64,000 nt of DNA from an uncultured Alphaproteobacteria bacterium (GCA_902616855.1 CACMUL010000005.1:1-64000), one strand, 5' to 3'. Positions 1 through 9,732 are shown, numbered from the stretch's first letter. Numbers and translations are program-made. Notes: a model not told the origin generated them from the letters alone.

Positions 1-62
1 TTTCAATAGATTGTCTATGAAAAAAAACAGAATAATGTATAAAAATAAACTTATTTAGCATT

Positions 63-3000
63 ATGAAACAAATTAAGAAAATATTAATTGCTAACAGAAG
101 TGAAATTGCAATTAGAATATCTCGTGCAGCAACTGAACTGGGCTTTAGGACAGTATCCATTTACTCGTACGAGGATCGTTTTGCATTGCACCGCTTCAAA
201 ACAGACGAAAGCTATCTTGTTGGATCAGGATTAGGTCCTATTCAGGCTTACCTAGATTACAAAGGTATCGTACAAATTGCTGTTAATTCAGGTTGTGATG
301 CCATCCATCCAGGATACGGCTTCTTATCTGAAAACCCAGAATTTGCTGATGAATGTGCAAAACATAATATTATTTTTGTTGGACCCTCTCCAAAGATTAT
401 GCGATCACTTGGAAATAAAGTAGAAGCTAAAAAAACTGCAGGCAAAGCTAAAGTACCAACCATACCTTCTACAGGACCCTTACCAAAAGATTTAAAACAA
501 TGTAAAGATCTTGCAAAAAAAATCGGTTATCCAATTATGCTCAAAGCATCCTGGGGTGGCGGCGGTCGTGGAATGCGAGTGATCAGAAAAGAAACAGAAT
601 TAGAAAATCAAATAAACACCGCTAGGAGAGAAGCTAAAAGTGCCTTTGGAAAAGATGATGTATTTTTTGAAAAGTTAATCGAGAAAGCTTTTCATGTTGA
701 AGTTCAGATAATTGGCGATACGCATGGCAATATAGTTCACCTTTTTGAAAGAGATTGTTCTCTTCAAAGACGACATCAAAAGGTAGTAGAAAGAGCTCCT
801 GCTGCCTACTTATCTGACAAAGAGAGAAATGAGATTTGTAACGCAGGTGTTAGAATAGGAAAACAAGTTAATTATTCATGTGCGGGAACTGTAGAGTTCT
901 TAATGGATGCTAAATCTAGAGATTTCTTTTTCATTGAAGTTAATCCAAGAGTTCAAGTAGAACACACTGTAACGGAAGAAATTACTGGTATTGATATAGT
1001 AAAAGCTCAGTTCCTCTTAGCAGCTGGTGCTAAAATTGGAGATGATATATGTGGTGTGCCAACTCAAAAAGACATTCATATGAAAGGACATGCTATCCAA
1101 TCAAGGGTTACAACAGAAGATGCCGCTAATGATTTTGCTCCAGATTACGGTAAAATTAATGTTTATAGATCTGCAAGTGGCTTGGGAATAAGACTAGATG
1201 CTGGAACTGCATCTACTGGTACGGTTATTACCCCTTATTATGACTCTCTTTTAGTCAAAGTAACTGCAAAAGGCCAAACTCCTATTGAAGCAAAGAGACG
1301 AATGAATAGAGCATTGAGTGAATTTCGCGTCAGAGGTGTAAAAACAAATATACCTTTTTTATTAAAGTTAATTAACCACAAAGGTTTCGATGTTTTCAAA
1401 TACCACACAAAATTTATAGATAGTGAAAAAAGTTTATATCAATTCTCTGGTCGAAAAGATAGGGCAACCAAAACATTAAACTTCTTAGCTGAGGTTATTG
1501 TCAACGGTAACCCAGAAGTCGCTAATAGACCAAAATTAAGAGAGACAACACCAGCAAAACTCTCAGATTATGGAATATCTAGATCAAAAAAAGCTCAAGA
1601 GACTGTCAATAAAACATATAAACAAATTTTAGATACTAATGGTCCATCTGCTGTTGCTGAGACTGTGCTAAAAGAAAAACAATTATTGATTACAGATACT
1701 ACCTTTAGAGACGCTCATCAATCTTTGATTGCAACTCGAATGAGAACACAAGATATGTTAGGCATAACTGACCTATATGAAGAAAGACTTAAAAATTTAT
1801 TCTCAGTTGAGTGTTGGGGTGGTGCAACTTTTGATGTTGCATTAAGATTTTTAAAAGAGGACCCATGGGAACGTCTAGAAAAGTTGCGTGAACAAATGCC
1901 CTCAGCCCTATTACAAATGTTATTCAGAGGATCGAATGCTCTTGGATATACAAACTATCCTGATAATGTTTTAAGAAGGTTTATACAACTTTCCGCTCAG
2001 TCTGGAATTGACGTATTTAGAATATTTGATGCACTAAACTGGATTGAAAATATGAGAGTCTCTATTGACGAAGTATTAAAATCTGGAAAAATCTGTGAAG
2101 CTTCTATTTGTTACTCTGGTGATTTATCGTCTCCTGCAGAGAAAAAATATACACTTGATTATTACTTAAAAATGGCGCAAAAACTTGAGAAAATGGGAGT
2201 TCACTTTCTTGCAATCAAAGATATGGCAGGTTTGTGTAAACCCAAGGCAGCAAAAATTTTATTCAAAGAATTAAAAAAAAGTATAAAAATTCCAATCCAT
2301 TTCCATACTCACGATACAAGTGGAAATGGTGTTGCAACATTGCTTAATGCCTCGGAAGCAGGGGTAGATATTGTTGACGTAGCAATTGACTCTTGGTCTG
2401 GCTTCACATCGCAACCTAGTTTTGGTGCAGTTTTAGAGTCCCTTGATGGCAATAAAAGAGATCCAAAAATTTCTTCTGCTGTTGTCAGGACTGCTGCAAA
2501 TTATTGGGAAGGTGTTAGAAAACAATACCAACCTTTCGAAAGCAAAACTCGCACTAGTATGTCAGAGGTATATTTACATCAGATGCCAGGTGGTCAATAC
2601 ACTAATCTAAGAGAGCAAGCAAGGTCAATGGGCATTACAGACGAGAGATGGCCAGAACTTGCATCAATGTATGCCGAAGTGAACAAAATATTTGGCGATG
2701 TAATTAAAGTTACACCTATATCTAAGGTTGTTGGTGATATGGCAATTTATATGTTGGCAAATAATATTCAAATTCAAGATGTTTTAGACCCTAAAAAGGA
2801 TGTTGGTTTTCCTGCATCAGTCATCGAATTCTTTAGTGGCCGATTAGGTCAACCATACAAAGGTTTCCCAAAAGCACTTCAAAAGAAAATTTTAAAAGGA
2901 AAAAAACCAATTAATTATAGATTTGGATCAAAGCTACCCTCATTAAAAATTAAAAATAGAACGAAGGAATTGGAAAAGAAGTATAGTGAGACTATTTCAG

Positions 3001-3527
3001 AGAAAGATACAATTTCACAAATATTTTTTCCTGAGGTTTTCGATGAGTATATAAAACACAAAAAGAAATTTGGTAATACTAGTGTTATCCCAACATCAAA
3101 CTATTTCTTTGGGATGAACACAGGGGAAGAGATATATGTTTCTATAGAACCTGGTAAAACACTTATAATAAGATATTTCACTTTAAGCGAGCCAAACGAA
3201 AAAGGTTACAGAACAGTATATTTTGAATTGAATGGCCAGGCCAGATCAGTTGACATAAAGGATAATTCTATTGCAGTTGACGATTTAGCTAAAGAAATTG
3301 CTGATCCTAGCAACAAAGATCATGTTGCGGCCCCAATACCCGGTTTACTTGTAGACGTTGCTGTTACTGAGGGAATAAAAGTGCCAAAGGGCGCTAAATT
3401 ATGCACTATTGAGGCCATGAAAATGGAAACAGTTATTTACGCAGACCAACCTGGAATAGTTGAGAGACTTTGCGTAAAAGCTGGCGAAAATATTGAGGCT
3501 CAGCAACTTTTATTAATTATAAAATAA
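63..3527 (+). CDS. pyc: Pyruvate carboxylase (single-chain)
   Basis: Biotin enzyme converting pyruvate, bicarbonate and ATP to oxaloacetate, an anaplerotic step in the cytoplasm. At 1154 aa it has the full single-chain layout. The N-terminal biotin carboxylase domain begins KILIANRSEIA and carries the glycine-rich ATP loop GGGGRGMR near residue 170. A central carboxyltransferase domain carries DTTFRDAHQS near residue 560. The C-terminal biotinyl domain carries EAMKMET, with the biotin-accepting lysine near residue 1120. Start is the ATG at 63; only 62 bases of upstream sequence are in the window and no clear Shine-Dalgarno is seen. ispH follows 32 bp later on the same strand. The identification is secure. 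Confidence 0.97.
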   Translation: MKQIKKILIANRSEIAIRISRAATELGFRTVSIYSYEDRFALHRFKTDESYLVGSGLGPIQAYLDYKGIVQIAVNSGCDAIHPGYGFLSENPEFADECAKHNIIFVGPSPKIMRSLGNKVEAKKTAGKAKVPTIPSTGPLPKDLKQCKDLAKKIGYPIMLKASWGGGGRGMRVIRKETELENQINTARREAKSAFGKDDVFFEKLIEKAFHVEVQIIGDTHGNIVHLFERDCSLQRRHQKVVERAPAAYLSDKERNEICNAGVRIGKQVNYSCAGTVEFLMDAKSRDFFFIEVNPRVQVEHTVTEEITGIDIVKAQFLLAAGAKIGDDICGVPTQKDIHMKGHAIQSRVTTEDAANDFAPDYGKINVYRSASGLGIRLDAGTASTGTVITPYYDSLLVKVTAKGQTPIEAKRRMNRALSEFRVRGVKTNIPFLLKLINHKGFDVFKYHTKFIDSEKSLYQFSGRKDRATKTLNFLAEVIVNGNPEVANRPKLRETTPAKLSDYGISRSKKAQETVNKTYKQILDTNGPSAVAETVLKEKQLLITDTTFRDAHQSLIATRMRTQDMLGITDLYEERLKNLFSVECWGGATFDVALRFLKEDPWERLEKLREQMPSALLQMLFRGSNALGYTNYPDNVLRRFIQLSAQSGIDVFRIFDALNWIENMRVSIDEVLKSGKICEASICYSGDLSSPAEKKYTLDYYLKMAQKLEKMGVHFLAIKDMAGLCKPKAAKILFKELKKSIKIPIHFHTHDTSGNGVATLLNASEAGVDIVDVAIDSWSGFTSQPSFGAVLESLDGNKRDPKISSAVVRTAANYWEGVRKQYQPFESKTRTSMSEVYLHQMPGGQYTNLREQARSMGITDERWPELASMYAEVNKIFGDVIKVTPISKVVGDMAIYMLANNIQIQDVLDPKKDVGFPASVIEFFSGRLGQPYKGFPKALQKKILKGKKPINYRFGSKLPSLKIKNRTKELEKKYSETISEKDTISQIFFPEVFDEYIKHKKKFGNTSVIPTSNYFFGMNTGEEIYVSIEPGKTLIIRYFTLSEPNEKGYRTVYFELNGQARSVDIKDNSIAVDDLAKEIADPSNKDHVAAPIPGLLVDVAVTEGIKVPKGAKLCTIEAMKMETVIYADQPGIVERLCVKAGENIEAQQLLLIIK

Positions 3528-3559
3528 TTTTTCTCTCAATAATATGATAACAATTTACC

Positions 3560-4498
3560 GTGGTTAAAAAGATTATAACTGCCAAACACAGAGGATTTTG
3601 TGCTGGAGTTGAGAGAGCCGTTGAAATGGTCGAAAAAAGCCTTTTGAAATATGGAGCTCCAGTTTATGTCCGTCATGAGATTGTTCATAATAAATTTGTT
3701 GTCAATAATTTGAGAGAAAAAGGCGTTGTATTTGTAGACTCGCTAGAAGAAATTCCTAAAAATACAAAACAACCAGTAATTTTTTCTGCACACGGTGTTG
3801 CAAAAAGAGTAATTAACAAAGCAAAAGATTATAATCTATTATTTTATGATGCCATCTGCCCATTAGTCAGTAAGATTCATAAAGAAATAATTCAATTAGA
3901 AAAAAACGAATATAAGATAATTATGATCGGCCATGAACATCACCCTGAAGTTGACGGGACAGCTGGACAGCTGAAGGATATTAGCAATTTAACTTTAGTT
4001 CAAAAAATTGAAGATGTTGAGAAACTATATTTTCCTTCAAATCAAAAACTTGCCTACATAACACAAACAACTTTATCGGTTTTTGATACACAAAGTATTG
4101 TTGATGCTTTAGAAAAAAAATTTCCATCAATTCTAGCTCCTAAAAAATCTGATATTTGCTATGCAACTTCAAATAGACAATTATCTGTACAAGAAATGTC
4201 TAAAAATGTTGATGCTTTTTATGTGATTGGTGCCCACAATAGCTCCAATTCAATTAGGCTAGTTGAAACTGCTAAAAGATTTGGTTGTAAACATAGTGAA
4301 CTAGTTGAAAATATAAACAACTTTGATTATTCAAATTTATCAGAATTTAATACCATAGGTTTGACAGCTAGTGCATCTGCTCCTGAAGAACAATTAAATT
4401 TATTCATTGATCAAATAAAAAAAGTTTACTCAATAGAAGTTTTAAATTTTAAAGAGGACGAAAACATCACCTTTAAAATACCTAATTTTCTCAATTAA
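3560..4498 (+). CDS. ispH: 4-hydroxy-3-methylbut-2-enyl diphosphate reductase
   Basis: Last step of the MEP isoprenoid pathway, reducing HMBPP to IPP and DMAPP with a [4Fe-4S] cluster. The three cluster cysteines are visible in RGFCAGVERA, AICPLVSK and SDICYATSNRQ, along with the family histidine motifs SAHGVAKR and HHPEVDGT. At 312 aa it is of normal length. It starts with GTG at 3560. Its 3' end overlaps the convergent blh gene by 8 bp. Placement beside the carotenoid/retinal genes is fitting because it makes their C5 precursors, but it is on the opposite strand and not in their operon. Confidence 0.96.
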   Translation: MVKKIITAKHRGFCAGVERAVEMVEKSLLKYGAPVYVRHEIVHNKFVVNNLREKGVVFVDSLEEIPKNTKQPVIFSAHGVAKRVINKAKDYNLLFYDAICPLVSKIHKEIIQLEKNEYKIIMIGHEHHPEVDGTAGQLKDISNLTLVQKIEDVEKLYFPSNQKLAYITQTTLSVFDTQSIVDALEKKFPSILAPKKSDICYATSNRQLSVQEMSKNVDAFYVIGAHNSSNSIRLVETAKRFGCKHSELVENINNFDYSNLSEFNTIGLTASASAPEEQLNLFIDQIKKVYSIEVLNFKEDENITFKIPNFLN

Positions 4499-5306
4499 AT
4501 TTTCTTCTATAAAAGATATCTACTAAAGTCATATGGGGAAGAGTTAATGCTGCTAATCCAATAAACAGTGTCTTTATAAAAGACTCATCAAAAGAAAAAC
4601 TCTTATGAAGATAGATAATTGCTAAGCTGCCGCCAACCCACGTTAAGATAGTAAAAGAGATGGTAGTTATAGTTATAAATTTGTTATTTGATAGATATTT
4701 TGATGTATCTTTTAATATTGATTTAACATGTTTAAAAGTATGAATGAAACAAAAATAGATAGAAAATGCCACGAGCGGTTCTGTTAAAAATATTATCAAT
4801 AAAATAATAGACATTTCTAAAATCCCCCATCTTAATTTTGTAAATTTAATTGCCAAATATGCATATCTAATCAAAAGAAAAAAATAACAAATGTAAACAA
4901 TATACAGATATTCTTGAAATTGATTAAAAGATAGATTTGATAAAAAAGTAAATATCTCAAATGTATCGTTAGTGTGAAAAAAAATAATCCCAAATACAAT
5001 ATTTAAACCATGGGTTAAAGAAACTGACCATTTATATTTCTTCAAGCCTAGATAGGACCAATCACATAATCCAAAATGAACGATACTCATTAAAATGAAT
5101 AAAATTAAAGCAATTACGGAAAAGTAAATCCAAAATATAATCACTGCGGCAGAAATAATTAAATATAAGAATACAAATATAAAAAAATCTTTTCTTGTCT
5201 TATACCCTAACAGTGCAGCGACAGCTCCGTCAAATGAACCATGCGGCACACCTATAAATGACACCATGCAAAGAGCAAGTAAAGATATAAAGCTTAATTC
5301 ATACAT
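4491..5306 (-). CDS. blh: Beta-carotene 15,15'-dioxygenase, Brp/Blh family
   Basis: Integral membrane enzyme that cleaves beta-carotene into two retinal molecules, the proteorhodopsin chromophore. The 271 aa protein is strongly hydrophobic with several membrane segments. It has the family's conserved histidines, including GVPHGSFD near the N-terminus, VHFGLCDW, CFIHTFKH and LPHMTLVD near the C-terminus. It is the last gene of the minus-strand crtI-crtB-crtY-blh operon, and its start codon directly abuts the crtY stop. The family assignment rests on the histidine motifs plus this context. Confidence 0.93.
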   Translation of the reverse strand: MYELSFISLLALCMVSFIGVPHGSFDGAVAALLGYKTRKDFFIFVFLYLIISAAVIIFWIYFSVIALILFILMSIVHFGLCDWSYLGLKKYKWSVSLTHGLNIVFGIIFFHTNDTFEIFTFLSNLSFNQFQEYLYIVYICYFFLLIRYAYLAIKFTKLRWGILEMSIILLIIFLTEPLVAFSIYFCFIHTFKHVKSILKDTSKYLSNNKFITITTISFTILTWVGGSLAIIYLHKSFSFDESFIKTLFIGLAALTLPHMTLVDIFYRRKFN

Positions 5307-6392
5307 TTAATTACGAATGGTGCTTAAGGCACTTTTTATAAATTTAATTTTTGGCATTGACATAATGACCTTTAATTTTGTTCGAAAACCAGCTATGCCC
5401 ATCATAAATGATGCAAATTCGTTGCCATTTAAATAGTAAGCCATATTAATAAAAACTTTTTCTGTTCCACTACTATTTTTCAGATAATTCACAAATACTT
5501 TATCCATCCATTTATCAAAATATGAGTGATGAGCTTTATTAATATTTTTAAAATTTAACATTATGTTTTTTAGAAAAAAGGAAAAAGCATACCCTGTTGA
5601 TATTTTGGTGGCACCACCTCTTGAACCGATATTAATATAATTTTCACTTGATTTGTTTTCAATATCATACATTGGCAACGCCCCTTTTTCTTCATCAACT
5701 ATTTTATATTCAGATAAATTTAATTTTGTCTCAATGTATTTTAATATCTGTTTCTGATACCAATCATCCTCTTGGATTTCCGAAGAAAAAACTGTTGACT
5801 CAACTAATATTTTATTTTCATCTATTGGTAAACAATACATAAAATGTAATCCCATTTTTTGTTCAACGCGAAAATCCATTAAGGTCACACTGTCACTATT
5901 CATTATTTGTTTAGTTTCTATTAGGTATCCAAAAAAATGCTGTTTTACTTTATCATTTTCTAATTTCGGTGTACGAGAGTCATAAATTTTCTTGGCAAAA
6001 ATTTTCTCACCATTCTCTAGCTTGATTTCATAGTATTCTTTTAAATTCGTGATATTTTGAACATTAAACTCTTTAATTGATAAGTTTTCTAAACCTTTTA
6101 AGCAATAATTTTTCCAATCTTGGTATCTTATAGTGCAATAAGGTAAATCCTTAGTTTCATGTTTTATATGATTATTAGTTAAATAAAAGTTCCAACAAAA
6201 CCATTTTTTTTGTGCAAGACTATCAAAATCTTTCATCCAATCTGTCAGCCAAAATGCAAAAAAATTATTTCTTTTGCTATGATAATTTTTATCAATGCCA
6301 ATTAAACTAACACTTGTTCCATTATACTTTAATTTTGCAGTAGCAAGGGCACTGGCACCCATGCCCAAAAATGCTACATCATATATTTTCAT
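5307..6392 (-). CDS. crtY: Lycopene beta-cyclase
   Basis: Cyclises both ends of lycopene to give beta-carotene, feeding the Blh cleavage enzyme encoded next. The 361 aa protein opens with a degenerate dinucleotide-binding stretch (YDVAFLGMGASALA) typical of CrtY/CrtL FAD-dependent cyclases. Other typical segments are FRVEQKMGLHFMYCLPID and GSRGGATKISTGYAF, the latter resembling the conserved C-terminal substrate/FAD region of CrtY. It overlaps crtB by 14 bp upstream and abuts blh downstream, so it is clearly operonic. Sequence is divergent but the context is unambiguous. Confidence 0.9.
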   Translation of the reverse strand: MKIYDVAFLGMGASALATAKLKYNGTSVSLIGIDKNYHSKRNNFFAFWLTDWMKDFDSLAQKKWFCWNFYLTNNHIKHETKDLPYCTIRYQDWKNYCLKGLENLSIKEFNVQNITNLKEYYEIKLENGEKIFAKKIYDSRTPKLENDKVKQHFFGYLIETKQIMNSDSVTLMDFRVEQKMGLHFMYCLPIDENKILVESTVFSSEIQEDDWYQKQILKYIETKLNLSEYKIVDEEKGALPMYDIENKSSENYINIGSRGGATKISTGYAFSFFLKNIMLNFKNINKAHHSYFDKWMDKVFVNYLKNSSGTEKVFINMAYYLNGNEFASFMMGIAGFRTKLKVIMSMPKIKFIKSALSTIRN

Positions 6393-7254
6393 TTTTAAAA
6401 GAGTCCCTAATTGGCTTGTAGGATTTAAAAATATTTTTTAAAAATAAAAATTCAGGTATAGAAATTATCGTAATCCATAACTTTTCTAATTTGTTTAAAT
6501 AAGTTCTTTCAAGATTGTACACATAACCACTACCTTTAATCTTTTCCCCAATCCCTTTGTAAATTTTTGCTGCAAAAAATATTGCTAGTCTGGTTCTAAG
6601 AGGAATAAATTTCATACCAGAAAAACCATTCGCATAGAATTTATCAGAGAGTTCAATTAAATTTTTAATGGATAATTCAATAAATTTTTTTTTTTGATCA
6701 TCTAACTTATTATCCATCAGGTCACTTATTGAGACTTGTCCTAACCATTCTTTTGGTAGATATAACCTATTCATTTTTGCATCCTCGTAAACATCTCTTG
6801 CAATATTTGTTAGTTGCATAGCAATTCCTAAATCAATAGCATGCTTTCTTGCTTCAGCGTCTTTGGTATTAATTATTGGTAACATCATCAAACCCACTGT
6901 TCCAGCAACCTTGTATGAGTAATCTATTAATTCTTTCTCATCTGTAACTCTGACGTTCTGCTGATCGCTGATCAAACCATCTATTAGATCCTTTAAAATA
7001 CTAAGGTTAATATTATTTTTTTTAAAAAAGATATTTATCTCAGAGCTCTCATTCTCTTTTATTTGATTAAATATATTTTTTATTTGAGAAGAGGTATCTA
7101 ACTTCGAATTATCTGCCACATCATCTAGATATCGACATATGCTATAGAGCCTTGAAGCTGCAATTCTATTTTTTTTGGGTAAAAAAAAACTTGCCCAATA
7201 AAAACTTTTACCTTCCGATTTAATGCTATAGGTATTTGTTTTAAATGATGTCAC
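6379..7254 (-). CDS. crtB: Phytoene synthase
   Basis: Condenses two geranylgeranyl diphosphates to phytoene, the committed carotenoid step. The 291 aa protein carries both Mg-diphosphate-binding aspartate motifs of squalene/phytoene synthases: CRYLDDVAD near residue 45 and IARDVYEDAKMNRLYLP around residues 150-165. Other all-alpha trans-prenyltransferase features agree. It sits one base after crtI and overlaps crtY, so the genes are probably translationally coupled. Assignment to CrtB rather than squalene synthase follows from the neighbouring crtI and crtY. Confidence 0.95.
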   Translation of the reverse strand: MTSFKTNTYSIKSEGKSFYWASFFLPKKNRIAASRLYSICRYLDDVADNSKLDTSSQIKNIFNQIKENESSEINIFFKKNNINLSILKDLIDGLISDQQNVRVTDEKELIDYSYKVAGTVGLMMLPIINTKDAEARKHAIDLGIAMQLTNIARDVYEDAKMNRLYLPKEWLGQVSISDLMDNKLDDQKKKFIELSIKNLIELSDKFYANGFSGMKFIPLRTRLAIFFAAKIYKGIGEKIKGSGYVYNLERTYLNKLEKLWITIISIPEFLFLKNIFKSYKPIRDSFKNENI

Positions 7255-7255
7255 C

Positions 7256-8743
7256 TTAATGACTAACTTTGAAATCCTTAATTATAAGCTTCTCTATTAC
7301 CTTAGCAGAGCACAATACGCCAGGTATTCCGGCACCTGGATGTGATCCCGCAGCTGAAAAATATAAATTTGGTATTTTCTTATCTTTGTTGTGATAGCGA
7401 AACCATGCAGATTGAGAAAAGATTGGTGCCACGGAAAATCCAGCTCCATATTTTGATCTATAATCATTTTTAAAATCCTCAGGAGTCATCCAGAATTCTG
7501 CCTCAATGTTTTCTTTTAGTCCTGGCATAATAGTTTTATCTAGTGCTTCAACTATTCTATCCTTAAGTTTTGGACCCTCTGAATTCCATTGAACATTTCC
7601 TTGAAGATTAGGAACAGGGCATAAAACATAAAAACTATCACATCCTTCTGGTGCAAAAGTATCATCTGTTGCTGTTGGACGATGAAGATAAAGTGAAAAA
7701 TCCTCAGTCAAAATCTTTTTCTCAAAAATATCGTGAAGGAGCTCTTTATATCTTTCAGACATCCAAATAGTGTGGTGAGCGACATCAGAGAATTTTTTCT
7801 TCGATCCAAAAAAAAGAACATAAAGGCCCATAGAGTAATGTGTAAATTTCTTAGGTTTGAGAAGGCTATCCCTGGAGTATTCTGATGGTAACATTTCACT
7901 GTAAACTGTAGGGGGATCTGCATTACAAATCACAAGATCCGCAGGTATTTTTTTTCCGTTATTAAGCACCACGTTTTCTGCTTTACCATTTATAATGGTA
8001 ATTTGCTCTACATCGGTTTCTTTATTAATAGAAATACCCTGTCTTAACATTAAATTTTCTAACTCTCTCACAATTTTACCTGTGCCTCCCATGCAAAAGT
8101 ACACCCCCCACTTTCTTTCAAGATAGTGTATTAATGCATATATAGATGTTGTAGTGAACGGATTGCCCCCAACTAATAAAGGATGTATCGAAAATGCCTT
8201 ACGCAGATACTTATTTTTTAATTTACTATTTACCAATTGACTAACTGTTAAATAACTTTTGAGTTTTATTAACGATGGTATTTGCTTTGCCATTTCCCAA
8301 AAGGAAATAAATGGCTTGTCCGATAACTTTTCGAAACCTATCTCAAAAATATCTTTTGAAGTTTTTAATAATTTGTCATACCCATCAACATCATTTTCAT
8401 CAAATTTTCTTATTTCGTTATTTGTATCTTCGATAGATGGTCGATAATCAAAAGTTTTTCCGTTGTGAAAGTAAAATCTGTACCAAGGATCTAAGGATTT
8501 AAAATTTAAGTAATCTTTTAAGTTTTCACCAAATAATTCAAAAAGTTCTTCAAATAAAAAGGGCGCTGTTATAACAGTTGGTCCAGCATCGTGTCTGTAA
8601 CCATCTTTTTCGAAAACTCTCGCTCTTCCGCCAAGCATGTTAAGTCTCTCAATCAGCGTGACATCAAAACCAAGTTTTCTGCACCTTAAGGCAGCAGCTA
8701 GTCCTCCAAAGCCCCCACCAATAACTACAACTCTCTTACTCAA
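7256..8743 (-). CDS. crtI: Phytoene desaturase (CrtI type)
   Basis: FAD-dependent desaturase converting phytoene to lycopene. The 495 aa protein begins with the Rossmann motif VVVIGGGFGGLAAA, followed by GGRARVFEKDGYRHDAGPTVIT. It ends with the CrtI signature AAGSHPGAGIPGVLCSAK. Start is TTG at 8743. A TATAAT-like box lies only about ten bases upstream of the start, just after the proteorhodopsin terminator. This is the first gene of the crtI-crtB-crtY-blh operon, which together with crtE gives a complete route from GGPP to retinal. Confidence 0.96.
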   Translation of the reverse strand: MSKRVVVIGGGFGGLAAALRCRKLGFDVTLIERLNMLGGRARVFEKDGYRHDAGPTVITAPFLFEELFELFGENLKDYLNFKSLDPWYRFYFHNGKTFDYRPSIEDTNNEIRKFDENDVDGYDKLLKTSKDIFEIGFEKLSDKPFISFWEMAKQIPSLIKLKSYLTVSQLVNSKLKNKYLRKAFSIHPLLVGGNPFTTTSIYALIHYLERKWGVYFCMGGTGKIVRELENLMLRQGISINKETDVEQITIINGKAENVVLNNGKKIPADLVICNADPPTVYSEMLPSEYSRDSLLKPKKFTHYSMGLYVLFFGSKKKFSDVAHHTIWMSERYKELLHDIFEKKILTEDFSLYLHRPTATDDTFAPEGCDSFYVLCPVPNLQGNVQWNSEGPKLKDRIVEALDKTIMPGLKENIEAEFWMTPEDFKNDYRSKYGAGFSVAPIFSQSAWFRYHNKDKKIPNLYFSAAGSHPGAGIPGVLCSAKVIEKLIIKDFKVSH

Positions 8744-8752
8744 GATAATTAA

Positions 8753-8758
8753 ATTATA
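8753..8758 (-). promoter_or_regulatory. Candidate -10 box for crtI operon
   Basis: On the minus strand this reads TATAAT, about nine bases before the TTG start of crtI and downstream of the proteorhodopsin terminator. No convincing -35 is seen; the expected position falls in the terminator U-tract. If used, the transcript would have almost no leader. In an AT-rich genome a chance match is quite possible. Confidence 0.3.
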
Positions 8759-8770
8759 TGAAATTTAGAC

Positions 8771-8804
8771 AAAAAAAAACCAGGCAAGTTATCCTTGCCT
8801 GGTT
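8771..8804 (-). terminator. Rho-independent terminator of proteorhodopsin gene
   Basis: A perfect 11-bp inverted repeat (AACCAGGCAAG / CTTGCCTGGTT) with a 5-base loop. On the minus strand it is followed by an uninterrupted run of T. It lies 21 bases after the proteorhodopsin stop and before crtI, so most proteorhodopsin transcripts should end here and the crt operon should be expressed separately or by readthrough. Confidence 0.9.
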
Positions 8805-8825
8805 TAAATAGGTTATAAAGCTTTA

Positions 8826-9593
8826 TTAAGCTTTTTTGCCTGAAGATGCTACAGCAGCAGCCCAAATAACTGCGACAAAAGCAATCTTATTCACAACATC
8901 AGCAACGTTATAGATAACGTTTAGAGTTACAGCATCAGCTCCTCCAGTTAAGTAACCGAAGAAATATCCTAATGGATAAATTGCCCATCCAACTGTAACG
9001 ATCCATCTCATTGTGTTGAAAGCTGTTTGAACAGCTGCAGGACATTTGTCAGCAGCAGCTTTACCAGCTTCACCAGCAAAAATTTCATATAAAATGTATG
9101 CCCAACCAGCTAGACCTACAATGAATCCTGCCCATGCGTTGATGAAGCCAGCTTCACCAGCATAACCAGCAACAAGCATCACTAAAGTACCGATTAACAG
9201 TCTCCAGAAAATACCAGCTGACACTGCAGCAACTGCAGCAAGGATAATGTAGAATTCAATCATCTGTAATGGAACAGTGATTAACCAGTCAACATATCTA
9301 TAAACAGTAGGTGTATCACCTGTTGTTACCCATACTTCTCTCATATAGAAGTAGTGTACTGCGGCAACTAGACAAACAAGACCACCAAGTGCAAGAGATG
9401 TCTTCCACTTACCTGATACGTTGTTAGTTTCTAGGAAAAAGAATGCAGTAGCGGCAACCATACACATTGAGATAACCCAAAAAGATATCCCAACAAAGTC
9501 GTCTGGCGCTAAGCCAACGCTTGCAGAAGCTATTCCTGGCAGTGCTACTAGAGCAGCTGTTGGGATAGCCATAGATTTTAAAAACTTAATCAT
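8826..9593 (-). CDS. Proteorhodopsin, blue-absorbing type proton pump
   Basis: Retinal-bound, light-driven outward proton pump in the inner membrane. The 255 aa protein has an N-terminal signal-like segment and seven hydrophobic helices. Helix C reads RYVDWLITVPLQMIEF, giving the proton-pump triad Asp102 (acceptor), Thr106 and Glu113 (donor). His80 partners the acceptor. Lys236 in helix G (DVVNKIAF) is the retinal Schiff-base site. The residue equivalent to position 105 of the reference green protein is Gln110, which is known to tune these pumps to blue light. A good Shine-Dalgarno (AAGGAG) lies upstream of the ATG. It is transcribed alone up to its own terminator. Confidence 0.97.
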   Translation of the reverse strand: MIKFLKSMAIPTAALVALPGIASASVGLAPDDFVGISFWVISMCMVAATAFFFLETNNVSGKWKTSLALGGLVCLVAAVHYFYMREVWVTTGDTPTVYRYVDWLITVPLQMIEFYIILAAVAAVSAGIFWRLLIGTLVMLVAGYAGEAGFINAWAGFIVGLAGWAYILYEIFAGEAGKAAADKCPAAVQTAFNTMRWIVTVGWAIYPLGYFFGYLTGGADAVTLNVIYNVADVVNKIAFVAVIWAAAVASSGKKA

Positions 9594-9665
9594 TGAGTAC
9601 TCCTTTTCTTAAGTTCTAAAACTTATAACAGAATCCTAAATTTAAGGATTTGTTAATTTCAGGGG

Positions 9666-9699
9666 ATTATAGGTATAAATTGCAAAAAAAAAATACCTA
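9666..9699 (-). promoter_or_regulatory. Candidate proteorhodopsin promoter with inverted repeat
   Basis: On the minus strand a TATAAT box (9671-9666) lies about 75 bases before the proteorhodopsin start. A 7-bp inverted repeat, TAGGTAT/ATACCTA (9670-9676 and 9693-9699), spans the spacer and -35 area around a long T-run. Operator-like placement is inferred; no known binding-site consensus is recognised. A second short inverted repeat (AATCCT...AGGATT, 9633-9651) sits in the presumed leader. Confidence 0.4.
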
Positions 9700-9732
9700 A
9701 TATGACTTTTATTAGTATATTTTGGGAGTATA

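Noticed and set aside
8826-9593. Carotenoid antenna (xanthorhodopsin-like) on the proteorhodopsin
   Set aside because: A glycine in helix E (Gly163) was considered as a fenestration, but I cannot align it with confidence, and no carotenoid hydroxylase or ketolase gene is in the window.
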